Assembly: GCF_028858725.1 (NCBI RefSeq)
Contig: NC_084763.1
Span: 56,443,152-56,507,151 of the forward strand
Length of the DNA: 64,000 nucleotides
Origin: Colius striatus
Taxonomy: Eukaryota; Chordata; Aves; Coliiformes; Coliidae
Direction of reading: 5' to 3'
Under the pieces are notes generated by a model, which saw nothing but the letters and a program-made list of their open reading frames with translations, was not told where the DNA came from and did not search any database. Numbering within the stretch: position 1 is the stretch's first letter; each line of letters opens with the position of its first letter. Shown here one piece after another: positions 1 through 12,700 of the stretch. Both the position numbers and the translations under genes were made by a program.

Positions 1-520
1 GGCTTGACCTGACAGCCACGTGCTTTAGCACGTGCTTTATGCTGATGGGCATGTGCCATGAACTAATAGCTTCGCTCACAGTACCACAGGGAGCTGTCTC
101 GGAGATCACAGTGTCCTTTGGGAAGAGCAGGAGACAACTCTCAAAATCAGGAGATAAAATTGTCAAAGGACACAGGGCTTTCACAGTAAGGCTCTAGGGC
201 CACCTTTGGAGATTCAAAGATGATGTACATCCTGAGCTAAAAGGATGAAGGCCAGGTGTGGCTCTCAGCTGACATGCACCGAGTCATGACTCCAGCCTCG
301 GTGAAAGCCTGTGCTGACTTGAATACATAACAGCATCATTACATTGTTTGCTCATGTTCTGGGTTTGCATAAGGGCCACAGAGAGGGGCAGAGTCCCTGA
401 AATAGTACTGTGCAATCTTGACCCAAAAATCTGTCAATTTATAAGGTAAGACGAATAAAATAAGTGAAGCCCTGAGTTTCTAACACAGACTCTGGTCCCA
501 TATTTGCATCACAAACTTAC
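1..520. other. OBSCN intron after exon 8 (partial)
   Basis: This is intronic sequence downstream of the exon 8 donor. I see no exon, repeat family or other feature in it. Confidence 0.7.
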
Positions 521-793
521 CTGACACCTTTAGATCAAAAATGAGAGTGTCATCTCCAATTTTGCATGTATATGTCCCTTCATCTTCCTTTGCCACAGCC
601 AAAGCCACAAGCTTATGCAGCTTCCCTTTATCTTCCATGGTGAATTTCTTGCTGGCTGTGATTTCTTTGCCATCTTTGTACCACTTCACCATGATGTTGG
701 CTTCAGAGGTCTCAGAAACAAATTCAGCTTGTTTTCCAGCGATGGCTCTGACAACTCCTCCACTTTTCTCTTTGTTTATGAAGTTTGCAAGTG
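521..793 (-). CDS. OBSCN: OBSCN exon 8: Ig8
   Basis: This 273-nt exon encodes residues 837-927. The acceptor is TTGTTTCAG|CA and the donor GTCAG|GTAAGT, a consensus match. The Ig domain has the core Trp ([10 protein letters not shown]) and the F-strand motif [10 protein letters not shown]. The B-strand Cys is replaced by Ser (FVSETSE). It is the last OBSCN exon in the window; the donor shows that the gene goes on to the left. Confidence 0.94.
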
Positions 794-3700
794 CTGAAAC
801 AAGATACAGACACATAACACTGCTAAGCAATTGTGTGGACACCAGTAAATGTGTGTGCCTACACTAGATGCTCATTTATCATGAGATATGCTTAATTACA
901 AAGCTAATGACTACATTGTACTGCAGAAGCAGACAAACTTCCAACCTTTATACACCATTTACCTGATTATCATCAAAAGAAGTCAGAGCACATGCACTAC
1001 ACAGCAGGTTGAGTCAAGGGGGAAGGAAATCCTAGGCAATAGGGCTTTAAGAAAGTATCTGAGAGAGATGAGGAAAGAAACAGGAGAATTGGAAGGGAAA
1101 CAATGACAGTTATTCCATCATTGTGTTATAAACACCTGTGAAATAAACCAACTGTAAAAGAGGTTAAAATGTCAATGTAGATACATTGAATTATATTCAA
1201 TTAAAAATCTACACAGATATCACATAGAACTGAAATGAAAAGACTTTTCTTCCTGGAAATTAAAAGGAACATAGAAGACAATAAATCTGGTGCCATATTA
1301 ACATGTAGTGGAATAACTGACTCACCCATTGCCTCAAGGTAAAGAGTCAAAACCCACCAATACCCTCGTTAAAATGTGAGCCTGAAACCACAGTCCCATC
1401 CCACTTTAAATAATGGAATTCATTTCCAATCATCTCCTTAACATATTATTTTAAACCAACACACACAATCAAGTCACTTAGTGGGGACTGAGCAGTCAAA
1501 GCTACTAAAATCAAAGCCTTGATTATGGGGTGCTTTTCCCTTCATTTCAAGCAAATGCTTGCACAACACAAATTAACAACTCTGTAGAATACCTGGCATG
1601 AGCATCTGTTAGCTCTGGACCAGCTACGTGAGTTTGCTCCCAGGATGGTGTTACCAGTGCCACATCCTGGTGCAATAACACATGGAAGTTCTCCTTTAGT
1701 GCAAAGACCCCACTCACAAGGATGGATTGTGAATTTAGTTTCCTTGGTTTTAATTGTATCAGATTTCTCCAGGTCTGTGCTAGTGCTTTTTATTATAGAC
1801 AAACACTTGGTAGAGAACCAATATTCACTGGCTTGTACAGCAGCAGAATCTAGAGACCTAAAGATGAAGAGTGAATTAACTTGCCAAGCAGTACACAGGT
1901 AAGAAAAGGCAAGAAAAGCCCAGTCCCAAAGGACTAAGGCTGAGGCTGAGAAATACCCAATGAGCAAATAAACTGGGAAGGGGAAGGGCATGACAATGCA
2001 AAGGCCTCTCTAGATCTGCTCCTCAGGGGACTTCATTCAATCACCAGCTTCTGACAGAGCTTGCATTTGACTTCTCCAGGTCCCTACCAGCCCTGTTTTC
2101 TAGGGCTTGCTTCTGTTACTTAATTATGTTTTCTTGGGATCTTTATTCCACTTGTTTCTCTAGTGATTCATGATGATGGAGCTTTGCCTTCAGTAGAAGA
2201 CCACCACAGTTGTTTTCTTCTACCTAACCACCATCACCCATGAAGCCCACAGGGGCCAAATTCTGCTGAGACCTTTGCTTCTCCACCTTCACTTCCCTTT
2301 CTTACTGAAACTCAGATCACAGGCTAAAAGTTGTGGGATGGAGCAGGGAGAGGTGGTTTCATTCATGCACCTTGCAGCTCCTGAGAAAACTCGAGTGAAA
2401 AATACAACCACTGTGGTCTGAAGGAGACGTCTCAGATGTCCCTTTTAACACAGGAGGTCACGTGTCACACAGAGCCTCATGGCAGTGCAGGGACCTCAGT
2501 GATAAATGGCAAAGGCTCTTTTGGGCAGGAGGCCCAGGGAGTGACACACCTCTGGCTGTGGCTCAGCATGGTGGATTCTCAGCAGCCACGTGATGCCCAT
2601 GTGCCACACACAGCTGACCTGCATATCAAATGATTCACCAGCTAGCTGGGGCTGAGTTACAGCAGGAACAGATAAAAGGCAGCGATGCTGAAAGGCAGAA
2701 TGCTGGGGCAGCATTTGTCAGCCCCACCTAAAGGGGTGACATGTATCAAAGCTGATTCTGCAGGAACCAAGCTACAAACAGCAGATGTTTTAAGTTACAG
2801 CTTCTCACCACAGATTTTCAAGCAATGGCATTGATTCACCATTTGATACTCATATTGCACTGAAAAGCACGTGGAAATGTCCATCAGCTAATTCAATTTA
2901 ATCTGGGGTTAGGCCTGGACCAAAATGATTAAGAGAGAGAAGAGAACTAAAACCAAGTGCAGCTCCCAAGTCTAGACAGCAATTCCTCCCTCCATGGTTT
3001 AGTCACCATTTTTCAGCCCTCTCTTGAGTTTGCTCTTTGAGAACAATCCAGTAAGTTGTCAAATGCAAAACACACACGTTACTCTGGGGCTTTGTTGCTT
3101 CCACAGAGATCAAGGAGGGTGAGAAACCAGCAGAACATGATGATGAAACACCTCACACTTAGTGTAGAAACAGTGCAAGCATTGCTGGGAAGAAGCTGGG
3201 GGGTGAGTTACAGCACAGAACATAGAAATCAAATGGTTTTACGAAATGAACTTGCTAGTTGGAAGGAAAAAAGCTACTGATCTCAGTCTACATGATGCCT
3301 GACAACAGGCTAGACTGTTCTGGTGTTAGGTTGTGCACTTTAAACCTCAGTAGACATCAAGATGAGGAATGGCCTGGGGATATAGATGGGCTTTTCATCC
3401 AAAAATCACTTAAGGCAGAGGAAACTCTCCTATGAGCCAGTTCATAAAAGCTTGTATAGATGGGAAGGCTTGCAAGAGAGAGGCTTGATGCTGGTGTTGT
3501 CAAGGTACAGGTTGAAGAAAGACTCCATGTCTCACTCTGGGAGTGGATGTGCCCACCAGCTAGATAGCAGGCAATCAGGAAGGAACTGCCTGAAAGCAAG
3601 AACAGCCCAACAGCAGGGCAGCTGTAAAACAGTACTCATGCAAATCTAACAAGCAAGAAACAGTAAAAGAAAATGCCATCTTGTTCTTTGTTCTCTACAG

Positions 3701-6700
3701 CCTTGCAGCTAAACACCTTGCTAATAGCAATGAGCCATGTCATCCAATGTGCCCTAGAAAGATCTGGTCATATACACCAAGTTATTGACAGAAAACAAAC
3801 CAACCAGCCTAACAGAGAACAAAACAATGCCAAGCTGATCTAGTTCCACTGGAACTTTAATCAGAGCTGGACTAGCTCTTCAGTGACCTGTTCAACATCA
3901 CATAGCAAGTATAGGGCAGACCTGGGATTGTGTGCATCATGTCCTGACCCTATGGCTGAATTTCTTCACCACAAAAGCATCTTGTCACCTCTCACCATTT
4001 TATCTCATGAAATAACACCAGGTTCCTGTGGAATACCAAGTGACCATTTTGAGTGAATGCACAGCTCTCAGCTCTTACTACAGAGATGATGTTAGACCTT
4101 GTATCTGAGTCCCAGGTTCTCCTACTCTGGGACCACAGACACTGTCAGGGCTAGAATCATAGAATGGTAGGAGTTGGAAGGGACCTTTAGAGATCATCCA
4201 GTCCAACCCCCCTGCAGAAGCAGGGTCACCTAGATCAGGTCACACAGGAACATGTCCAGGTGGGTCTTGAAGCCCTCCAAGGAAGGAGCCTCCACACCCC
4301 CTCTGGGCAGCCTGTGCCAGGGCTCCCTCACTGAAACAGTGAAAGAGTTTTTTCTTATGTTTAATTGGAACTTTTTGTGTTCCAGCTTCATCCCATCACC
4401 CCTTGTCCTGTTACTGGCTACTATAGAAAAAAGGGATGTCCCAACCTCCTGACACCCACCCTCTAGATATTTATAAATGTCAATGAAATCCCCCCTCAGT
4501 CTCCTCTTCTCCAGACTAAACAGCCCCAGTTCCCGCAGCCTTTCCTTGTATGAAAGATGCTCCAGTCCCCTGATCATCTTGGTGGCCCTGCACTGGCCTC
4601 TCTCCAGCACTTCCCTGTCCCTCTTGAGCTGAGGAGCCCAGAACTGGACACAGGACTCCAGATGAGGCCTCACCAGGGCAGAGTATAGAGGGAGAAGAAC
4701 CTCCCTTGACCTGCTGGCCACACTCTTCTTGATGCATCCCAGGCTGCCATTGGCTTCTTGGCCACGAGGGCACATTGCTGGCTCATATTTAGCTTATTAT
4801 CAACCAGCACTCCCAGGTCTCTCTCTGCAGAAGTTGATAGGGAGTTGCCTCAACTCCCTGCACTGCCTCTAGAGCACTCTTCTTCTGTCCCTTGATGCCT
4901 GTATTGGCTTAGGGCAGGACCAAAGCAGTCCAGCCAGTCACATACCTTTCACTGAAAGCTGATAGAGCATCTTATCCTTTTCACAGGTGCACTCGTACAC
5001 TCCAGCATCCTCTGCTGCAGTGTTGTGAATCCTCAGGATGCGCTTCTTTCCCACACTTTGAAGCTCATATTTTTCACTGGCCTTGAGTTCTTTTCCATCC
5101 TTCATCCACTTCACAGTAGCCTCTGTGTCTGAAAGCTCAGCCTGGAGTTTGGCTTCCTCCCGTAGCCGAGCAGAGACTTTTTCTATATCTGTGCTCTTGT
5201 TGGTAAATCTCACGGCAGCGCCTGTCGGGGAAAAGGCTTTGCTATTTCATGTTATATCAAGATGACATGTCCCTCAGAAGAGTGTGCTGTAGAGACCTCT
5301 GAAAAAGTATTAGGCCCAGTTCCTGCCCTCACACTCATGTCAATATTGAGCATTTTTTCCCAGTTTGAGAGACTGTTTGTATTGCCATTCAATAAGAACA
5401 ACAAAAAGCACATCTTCCTACTGATTCATAGGTCTCACCTTGTCTCTGCAGAGATTTTCACACAAAGTCAAATATGTCCTTCCAGAATGAATGTCTGCCC
5501 ATTGCCTTTTGCCATGCAACATGGGTAGATACAGGTGTTGTCATTCCAGAGGGCAGCTGCAGCACCTAACTCTCAACACTAACTCGAGTTGCACGACACT
5601 GACTTGTACAACACACACTTTTGTGGCAGACTAAAAAACCTCAGAGAAAAAACCCATCTTTGTTAGTAATTAATGCTCCTGTACTTTTGAAAGACTCTAC
5701 TACAGCCAGAAAAAGACTAGCCAAACCTGAAAGGACTGGTTTAAAGTGGTTCAGTGTTAGATCTGGTGACCAGAATCTACAGCCTGATGGTTGTGAACTG
5801 CAGAAAGTCATGAGCTGATGCTGAGCAGTCTGGCTCTGATACCAATCAGCAGCTGTGCTCTGAACTTTGTGCTGTCACAGTGAGATCATTTCCCAGGACC
5901 CACGTTAGTTCATACAATGCAATTTCATGTACTTCCTACAGAACCAGGCATCAGTGAAAGCCTCAGGCCTCAGTTCTAATGCTCAGATTATGGCAACTGC
6001 ACCTTGAAGGAAAGAAGAAAGGACAGTGATGAAAAGAAATACCTTTCACTCTTATCTTGGTGCTGGTGTCAACATTATTGGCAACAAACTTCACTTCTGC
6101 CCCATCATCATTCTTGGTGATGTTCTTTATGATTAGGGTGTGAGTAGTTTGGGTTCTCTTAATGACGTAGGTCTCACTTTCCTGTAAGACTTTACCATTA
6201 AGGTACCAAGTGCCAGAACATGTCTTTGTAAGGTCAACAGTAAGCAGGGCATTCCCTCCAGGTACAGCTTCAACGGTTGTCAGGGGGGTTTTCACAGCCA
6301 GGACTGGTTCTAGGGAAGAAGAACACATGTCTGTGAGACCAAAGGACACCAGGCTGCTGTGCTGGAGAATGGTTCTCACTAAGAATAAAGTTCCCAGTGT
6401 AAACCAGGCAGGAGAATAAAATCCTGCAGGCTTATGCAACGTGCATGCACCAGAGGCAATGCATGGTTGGGCAACAGGATTTGATATCTACAGCTGCAGC
6501 TCTGTCATTAGAGTAAGTCTCGTGTCTGCAGGGAAACAACAAAGATGATCAAACCTAAGGAAACAACCCAAGGTGATTAAAGGCCTAACACCTAGGTTCC
6601 CCAACAAGTATGCTGCTTATTTAATAACCCTGTATTACTCTTAGATTTCAGAGGTAGCCTAAGGAGGCTCAGACATCCTCAGACAGCTAGGGAAAAGGAT

Positions 6701-9700
6701 GACATGAGAACAAATACAGTATGATCAAACTCTGTGCAGGTACTTTCCAGTGCAATGAATCAAAGGAAGAAGAAATCCCATGATTTTACAGGCACCCTAA
6801 AAGTAGGATTAAAATGCCATGTTTCTCCTAATAACATGAAGATTAAAGAGACTAACTGAGGCTTGTTTTCCACGGTAGTATGATCACCCATAAATATTCT
6901 CTAGGTGCAAGTTTGATCTCTCATTTACCTATTGAAATTATAAGCCCACCTCATTTTTTCCTCTCATAACAGGCCTAGTTGTAAGAGGCACTTACAGGCT
7001 TAAGGTTGATGGCAGAGAGCTCTGCCTCTCACACAGCCTGATGTGAAGCACTGCACAAGTAGCACGCTCAGAGGTGTGTCACAGAAACCCAACCACCTTC
7101 CCTTTGACGACAGGCAGCAGTTACAACAAGGCATGAGAACTAGCAGTGCAGGGGAAAGGTTGTGCTGAGCAATTGCTCTCCTCAAAGCCATGGGAAACAT
7201 CTTTAGAGCACCCACATGGCAGAGATCAGCACACCTGGACCTGTTTTATGACGCTTTAGTGCTCACCGAGGTGTATGCTCCCTGGGAAGTCCAGGTAGGG
7301 GCTCTGTCCATAGGTGTTGACTGCAGACACTCTGAACTGATAGTCAGCCTCTTCTGACAGGTTGCTCAATGTGAACTCTGGGCCAGGGACAGGAGACTCG
7401 TGGCACCTCACCCAGGTGAAGCCGGTTAGTTTCTTGCGTTCCAGGACGTAGCCGTCGATGGGAATGGGTCTGTCCATCTTTGGAGGGGACCATGCTAGTG
7501 TCACTGAGGTTTCTGTTTTATTTTTCACCACAGGGTCGGTTGGGGGTTGTGTGGGAGGTTTCTTGGGAGCTGCACAAAGGGGGGGAAAAAAGCAGAGCAA
7601 GAAGTTTACGTCACAGTGGAAAAGCCACGGGAAAAGCTCACACTGGACTGAAAGATACTCTTGCTTCATAAATGTCCTTAAAACACTGATGAGAGACTGA
7701 AAAGCAAAAAGAACAGATACACAATATTACAATTGTCTGCACAGGCAAAGAGTCCACAATGAACAATTCACAGGCTTACCCTTTCAGTACTAGTTACAGA
7801 CCCTCACTGATCCTACACAGTTCCTGGGCAAAGCAGACTAACACTCAGCCTGTTGTTTTCACCTAGAAGATGGGTGAAACCCCCAATCAAGTGCTGCTCA
7901 GAACTCTGTGCACCAAATTCCTGATCCACTGGTGTGCTGGTATGAATCCAGGCTAAAAATAATAACCCCAAAAATACCTCAATGGGATTTCTCTGGCAAG
8001 GTGGCACAGTTTTGCTCTGCTTGCTAAACACAGCACAGGGGGAGCTGCATTATCACTGTAAGTCTGCTGGCTTTTCTGTCAGAACTTCACACATCCCTGC
8101 AAGTCAGGAGTGTGGATGTGCCTGAGAGAACTAATGCATGGCAAGGCACTCTTGCATCAAGGAAAAGCACGGTACTTTCTGCAATGCTCAGCACACAGCA
8201 TCCTGCACAGCAATGTAAACCCTGAAGACTCCTGGCACAGGCTGCATTCTATGGCCTCCATTTCTTCCTGAGAACCTGTTCCACTAAAACATTTTAGCCC
8301 AGATCCTCAACAGGTCTCAACATAGAGAAGCTCAACTTTGTACAAGTGGGACAATTAAGAAGTAAAAGATAGAGATAAATGAGCAGTACACAGGTTTTAG
8401 AGTTGCATGTTGCACAGGCTGGGCTGTTCTCTGCAGTCACTGTCAGCTGTGTGTCTGTCCTATCTCTCCTCTGAGAGGGATAGTTGTCATTGGAGAGCTC
8501 TGATTTAGTAACTGATGCAGAGCCAGCTAACTGACTTCAGATGAAAGGACAAAGAAATGTGCCCACTGTGAGACCCTTCAACCAAGGGGATGTGGCTGTT
8601 TTGTGGTACCCGAGCTCACAAATGTATCCCTGCAGGTATCTGTGTAATGAAGATGCACATTCACCCTCTCATTCCTCTCGAATCATTTAGAGAAGGCTGA
8701 AATCCCATTCAAGTTCTTGACTGTTCTGCCACTGATAAGGTCAAGAGGCTAAGAATTATCTGATATGCTCTAGTTACACATCTGCTGACGTGGTAAGGGA
8801 TTCATTCCCTTTAACTTTGGCTGTCTGGAAGTTAAGTGTCTGGTTTAATGAAGTCACCCACACTTCAACTGTAATCCCACGGAGAACAGCACACACAGGA
8901 GCAATTCCTCTCAGCTTATAGGTGTGTGAGGAGTGAAATGAATCACACATTGCAGGTAGTCAAGTATTCATGAGTAGAGAGGGAGCCTTTATGATAATAT
9001 CCAAACTGTGGGACAACTGAGCTCTCTGCCTCGGTTTACCCACCTGTAAAACAGGTACATGGACAGTGCAAGATACTGAGCAATTAATACATGAATGTTG
9101 CTTGCCTGACAAATGCTGTTAGAACAGCCAACACTAGTCTCATGCAGCTGACTGCAAGGGATGTGAGCAGAGTACACGGGATCCTTCAAGCAGCTAATCA
9201 GATATGCATGAAGTGTAAAAATAGGAAATCTCAAAGAGATGCACTTTTCCTTCATTACATAAATAGACACAGAAGTGTTTTGGGGTGCACAGTTACCAGC
9301 TTGCCAGTGCCTGTTGGTCAGAGCTGGATGCCAAGCTAGATTCAGCGTTAGGCTGAATACTAGACCCTGGAATCAGATGTCTTGACCTTACCATCAGAAA
9401 TGGTAACGTAATACTTTCTTCAGATACCTGTTTGTGGGAAGGCAGCTTCGTGCCTTTTTCTATTCCATGAACCAACACTTTCTTCAGACCTGAGACAGGA
9501 GGGCCCAAAACCACACAGAACTCTGTCATTCCCATTGAATAGATGCTTGGTTGGATGTTGCATCTTTCCAGATCCCTTAGGAAGGGTCCCAGTGCTCATT
9601 TTAGCTCAATGGCAGCAAAATGCCTCATCCAAGTTCAGATAACACAGCAGTTATAAACCTTCACCTAAAGATTTCTTTTTACCACTAACTAATAGCAGTT

Positions 9701-12700
9701 TGGAGGTGGTGGTGGTGGGAGAAAAGAAGTCATGTTCTGCCCAAATGGGAGCTTGAGTGGATGATTTGATCATATGCAAACCAGAACTGCAGCAGAGCCA
9801 GAAGCCATGTCCAGTTCTCTGCCCTAAACGAAGCAGCTTTTGCCTGGGAAATGCAACATCAAAGCAAAGCTAAATCAAATTCTGCAACTTCACCAAAATT
9901 TCATTTCAGGTCTGATTTCAACTCCACTGCACCTGCTGCTACTGCTCTGTCAACTAAAAGCCTTGCTCAGATCAGATGTGCCAAGCTGAAGGAATTCTCC
10001 AGCCTGCAATAACAGTCTCCCCGAGTGAAGCTGAACAGGACAAAGATCCCTTCTTTCAGCATAGCTCAAAGGGTCTTCCCAGCTTTGCCACGTCAAAGAG
10101 AGGATGAGAGAGGACATGGCTCTGCTGATCTCCACAAGAGGAAGGAGGAAATATTTCCCCTTTTTTCTTGCTGTTCTATTTTTGAAACGTTCACTTTAAT
10201 GCCAAAAGCATAAGAACATAAAATCAAAGTGAGGTGTTTCAGGTTTGGTGAACGTTTGACTGCCCCTGAATTGTTTTGTGTGTGTGTGCACATATTTCTT
10301 CAAAGATACTTTTGCTTGCTAGAATGGAAACAACTTCATACACTGCCAAAAGCAACCAGAGCACCTATCTGCTTCCCTGTAAGCAACAGCACACCCACAA
10401 GCTATCCTCTGTCTCTGTAGGCTCAAGATCTAGGGAAGGAATGGAATGTTGGCTGACTCCAGTTCCTTAATGAAGAGAGAGAGGGGGAGATAAGAGACCT
10501 TTATTTGCTAGGAGGGGTATTATCCCTATAGCAAGAATTAATAAATGTCCCTCCAAGAGCCTGATTTTGGAAAGTGAAGGTCAGTATTTATGTGGAACAT
10601 CCACAGTGGTCCAAGTACAACGAAGTAAGGTGATGTATGACACCAACACGACGTCCTGATGGAAGAACACATCTGTCCCTTACCTCATGTTTTACTCAGT
10701 TATCAGTTTACATTCACTTGGGCATGAAATGAGAATAGAATCACAGAATGGTAGGGGTTGGAAGGGACCTTTAGAGATCATCTAGTCCAACCCTCCTGCA
10801 GAAGCAGGGTCACCTAGATCAGGTCACACAGGAACATGTCCAGGTGGGTCTTGAAGACCTCCAAGGAGGAGCCTCCACAACCCCTCTGTGCAGCCTGTGC
10901 CAGGGCTCCCTCACTGAAACAGTGAAATAGTTGTTTCTTATGTTTAAGTGGAACGTTTTGAGTTCCAGCTTCATCCCATCACCCCTTGTCCTGTTGCTGA
11001 CTACTATAGAAAAAAAGGGATGTCCCAACAGCTTTGGGCCATGCTCTTTCTGCAGGACTCTTCCTCTCTCTGTTTTGATCTCTCTATAACATCTCACAGC
11101 ACTAACATTCAGGCTTTTGTGGCAGAATCAAACCTTCTGATGTCTTTGGACAACAAACTCATCGTGGCAGTAGCTAAACCAACAGCTCTGCCATGGGAGT
11201 ACGTGCTTGCTGGGGAAGACACAACACCAAAGCCAACTAAAAGTGAAGCTTACTGGTCACAGTGAACTGGGTCGAAGTCCTGCTTTCCTCAGCCAGGAAA
11301 GCAATCTCACCAGCATCTTCCATCTTACAGTCTCTGATGATCATGGTGTGTTGCTTGCCAGAGCACGTGATGGAGATTCGGTCACTGGGTTTCACTTCTT
11401 CTTTGTTCTTGAGCCAGCGGCTGTGGTGGCACTGCTGCTCCAGCTCCACGCAGAAGATGGCCGTGTCGTTGAGGAACACTGCGGTCTTGCGGGGAAGCTT
11501 CTTAATGATGTTCCCTTCAAAGAAGAAGGTCATTATGATCAGCAAAGCAGCAGAAACCACAATCTTTGGTAAGGCTGAACCATGCAGATTGAGCCAGTAG
11601 CTCTCACCTAATCAAAACCTGAGGCTCTGAGAGCAGATAATCCCAAGGGCTCGGTTGGACCTTCCAAGACAGAAAAGCAGTCTTGTTTGACCACAGTTGC
11701 TCATGTTTCTAGCCTAACATGTGGAGTCTGCTGGTCAGTAAGCACAGGGTATGTAGCCTTGCCAAGGACAGATCTGACAGGCATACAGCTTTCCTTGCCC
11801 TCATATGCTGGGAATTCAAATTAAAACGTAGCTGAAGTAGGTCAGTCTTAGACCAGACAGGTCCTCATCATCTTTGGGACTTTGCCTCCGTCAGATGACT
11901 ATTAAGTTACACAAACAAGAGGGAAAACACACTAGACACCTGAATTAATATGGAATACACTGAAAACCTCAGATTTCTCAGAGATCAACCCAGACATTGA
12001 CATGTAATAAACTTCACTTAGAAGCATAGAATGGTAGGGGTTGGAAGGGACTTTTAGAGATCATCCAGTCCAATCCCCTGCAGAAGCAGCTCCACCTAGA
12101 TCAGGTCGCATAGGAACACGTCCAGGTGAGTCTTGAAGACCTCCAAGGAAGGAGCCTCCACAACCCCTCTGGGCAGCCTGTGCCAGGGCTCCATCACCCT
12201 CACAGTGAAATAGCTTTTTCCACTTCCTTGTGGCCTTTTCAAGTGACTGTGAGGGTGATGACTTATTAGAATAACCCCAAGATTACAAGGTGTGACTGTT
12301 CACAGGAAGCTTGGACAAAGCATCAAAAGAGCACTCCTGTTGACAGATGGCTCCAGTCCTGGAACAATCCCTCCAAGGGAAAAGCACCCTCACCCACAGC
12401 TATTTAAGGAGAATCAATGCTGAACTCCTCCATGACACAACAGATCAGGCACACGTTTCATTGGGAGGATTCAAGACCTTGATTCTTTGCTCACCCTCTC
12501 CAAAGACTGGCTGCACATCTGCTCCTTGCTGCCCTCAGCACTGTTCCCACCCCTGCAGCCCTTTGCATGCTCTTGCATTATCCCAGCTCCACTCTCCTCT
12601 CTTGAATCTTCTCCCCCTGGGGCAGGCACAGGGCTCCCCAGGGAGGCTCTGTCTCCTTTCCCTCCTGAGAGCTCCACCTGGTTCAGTCCCTCTCTTTTTA

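Noticed and set aside
4230..4775. 181-residue open frame as a possible host gene
   Set aside because: It is the C-terminal part of CR1 ORF2, a retrotransposon protein fragment.
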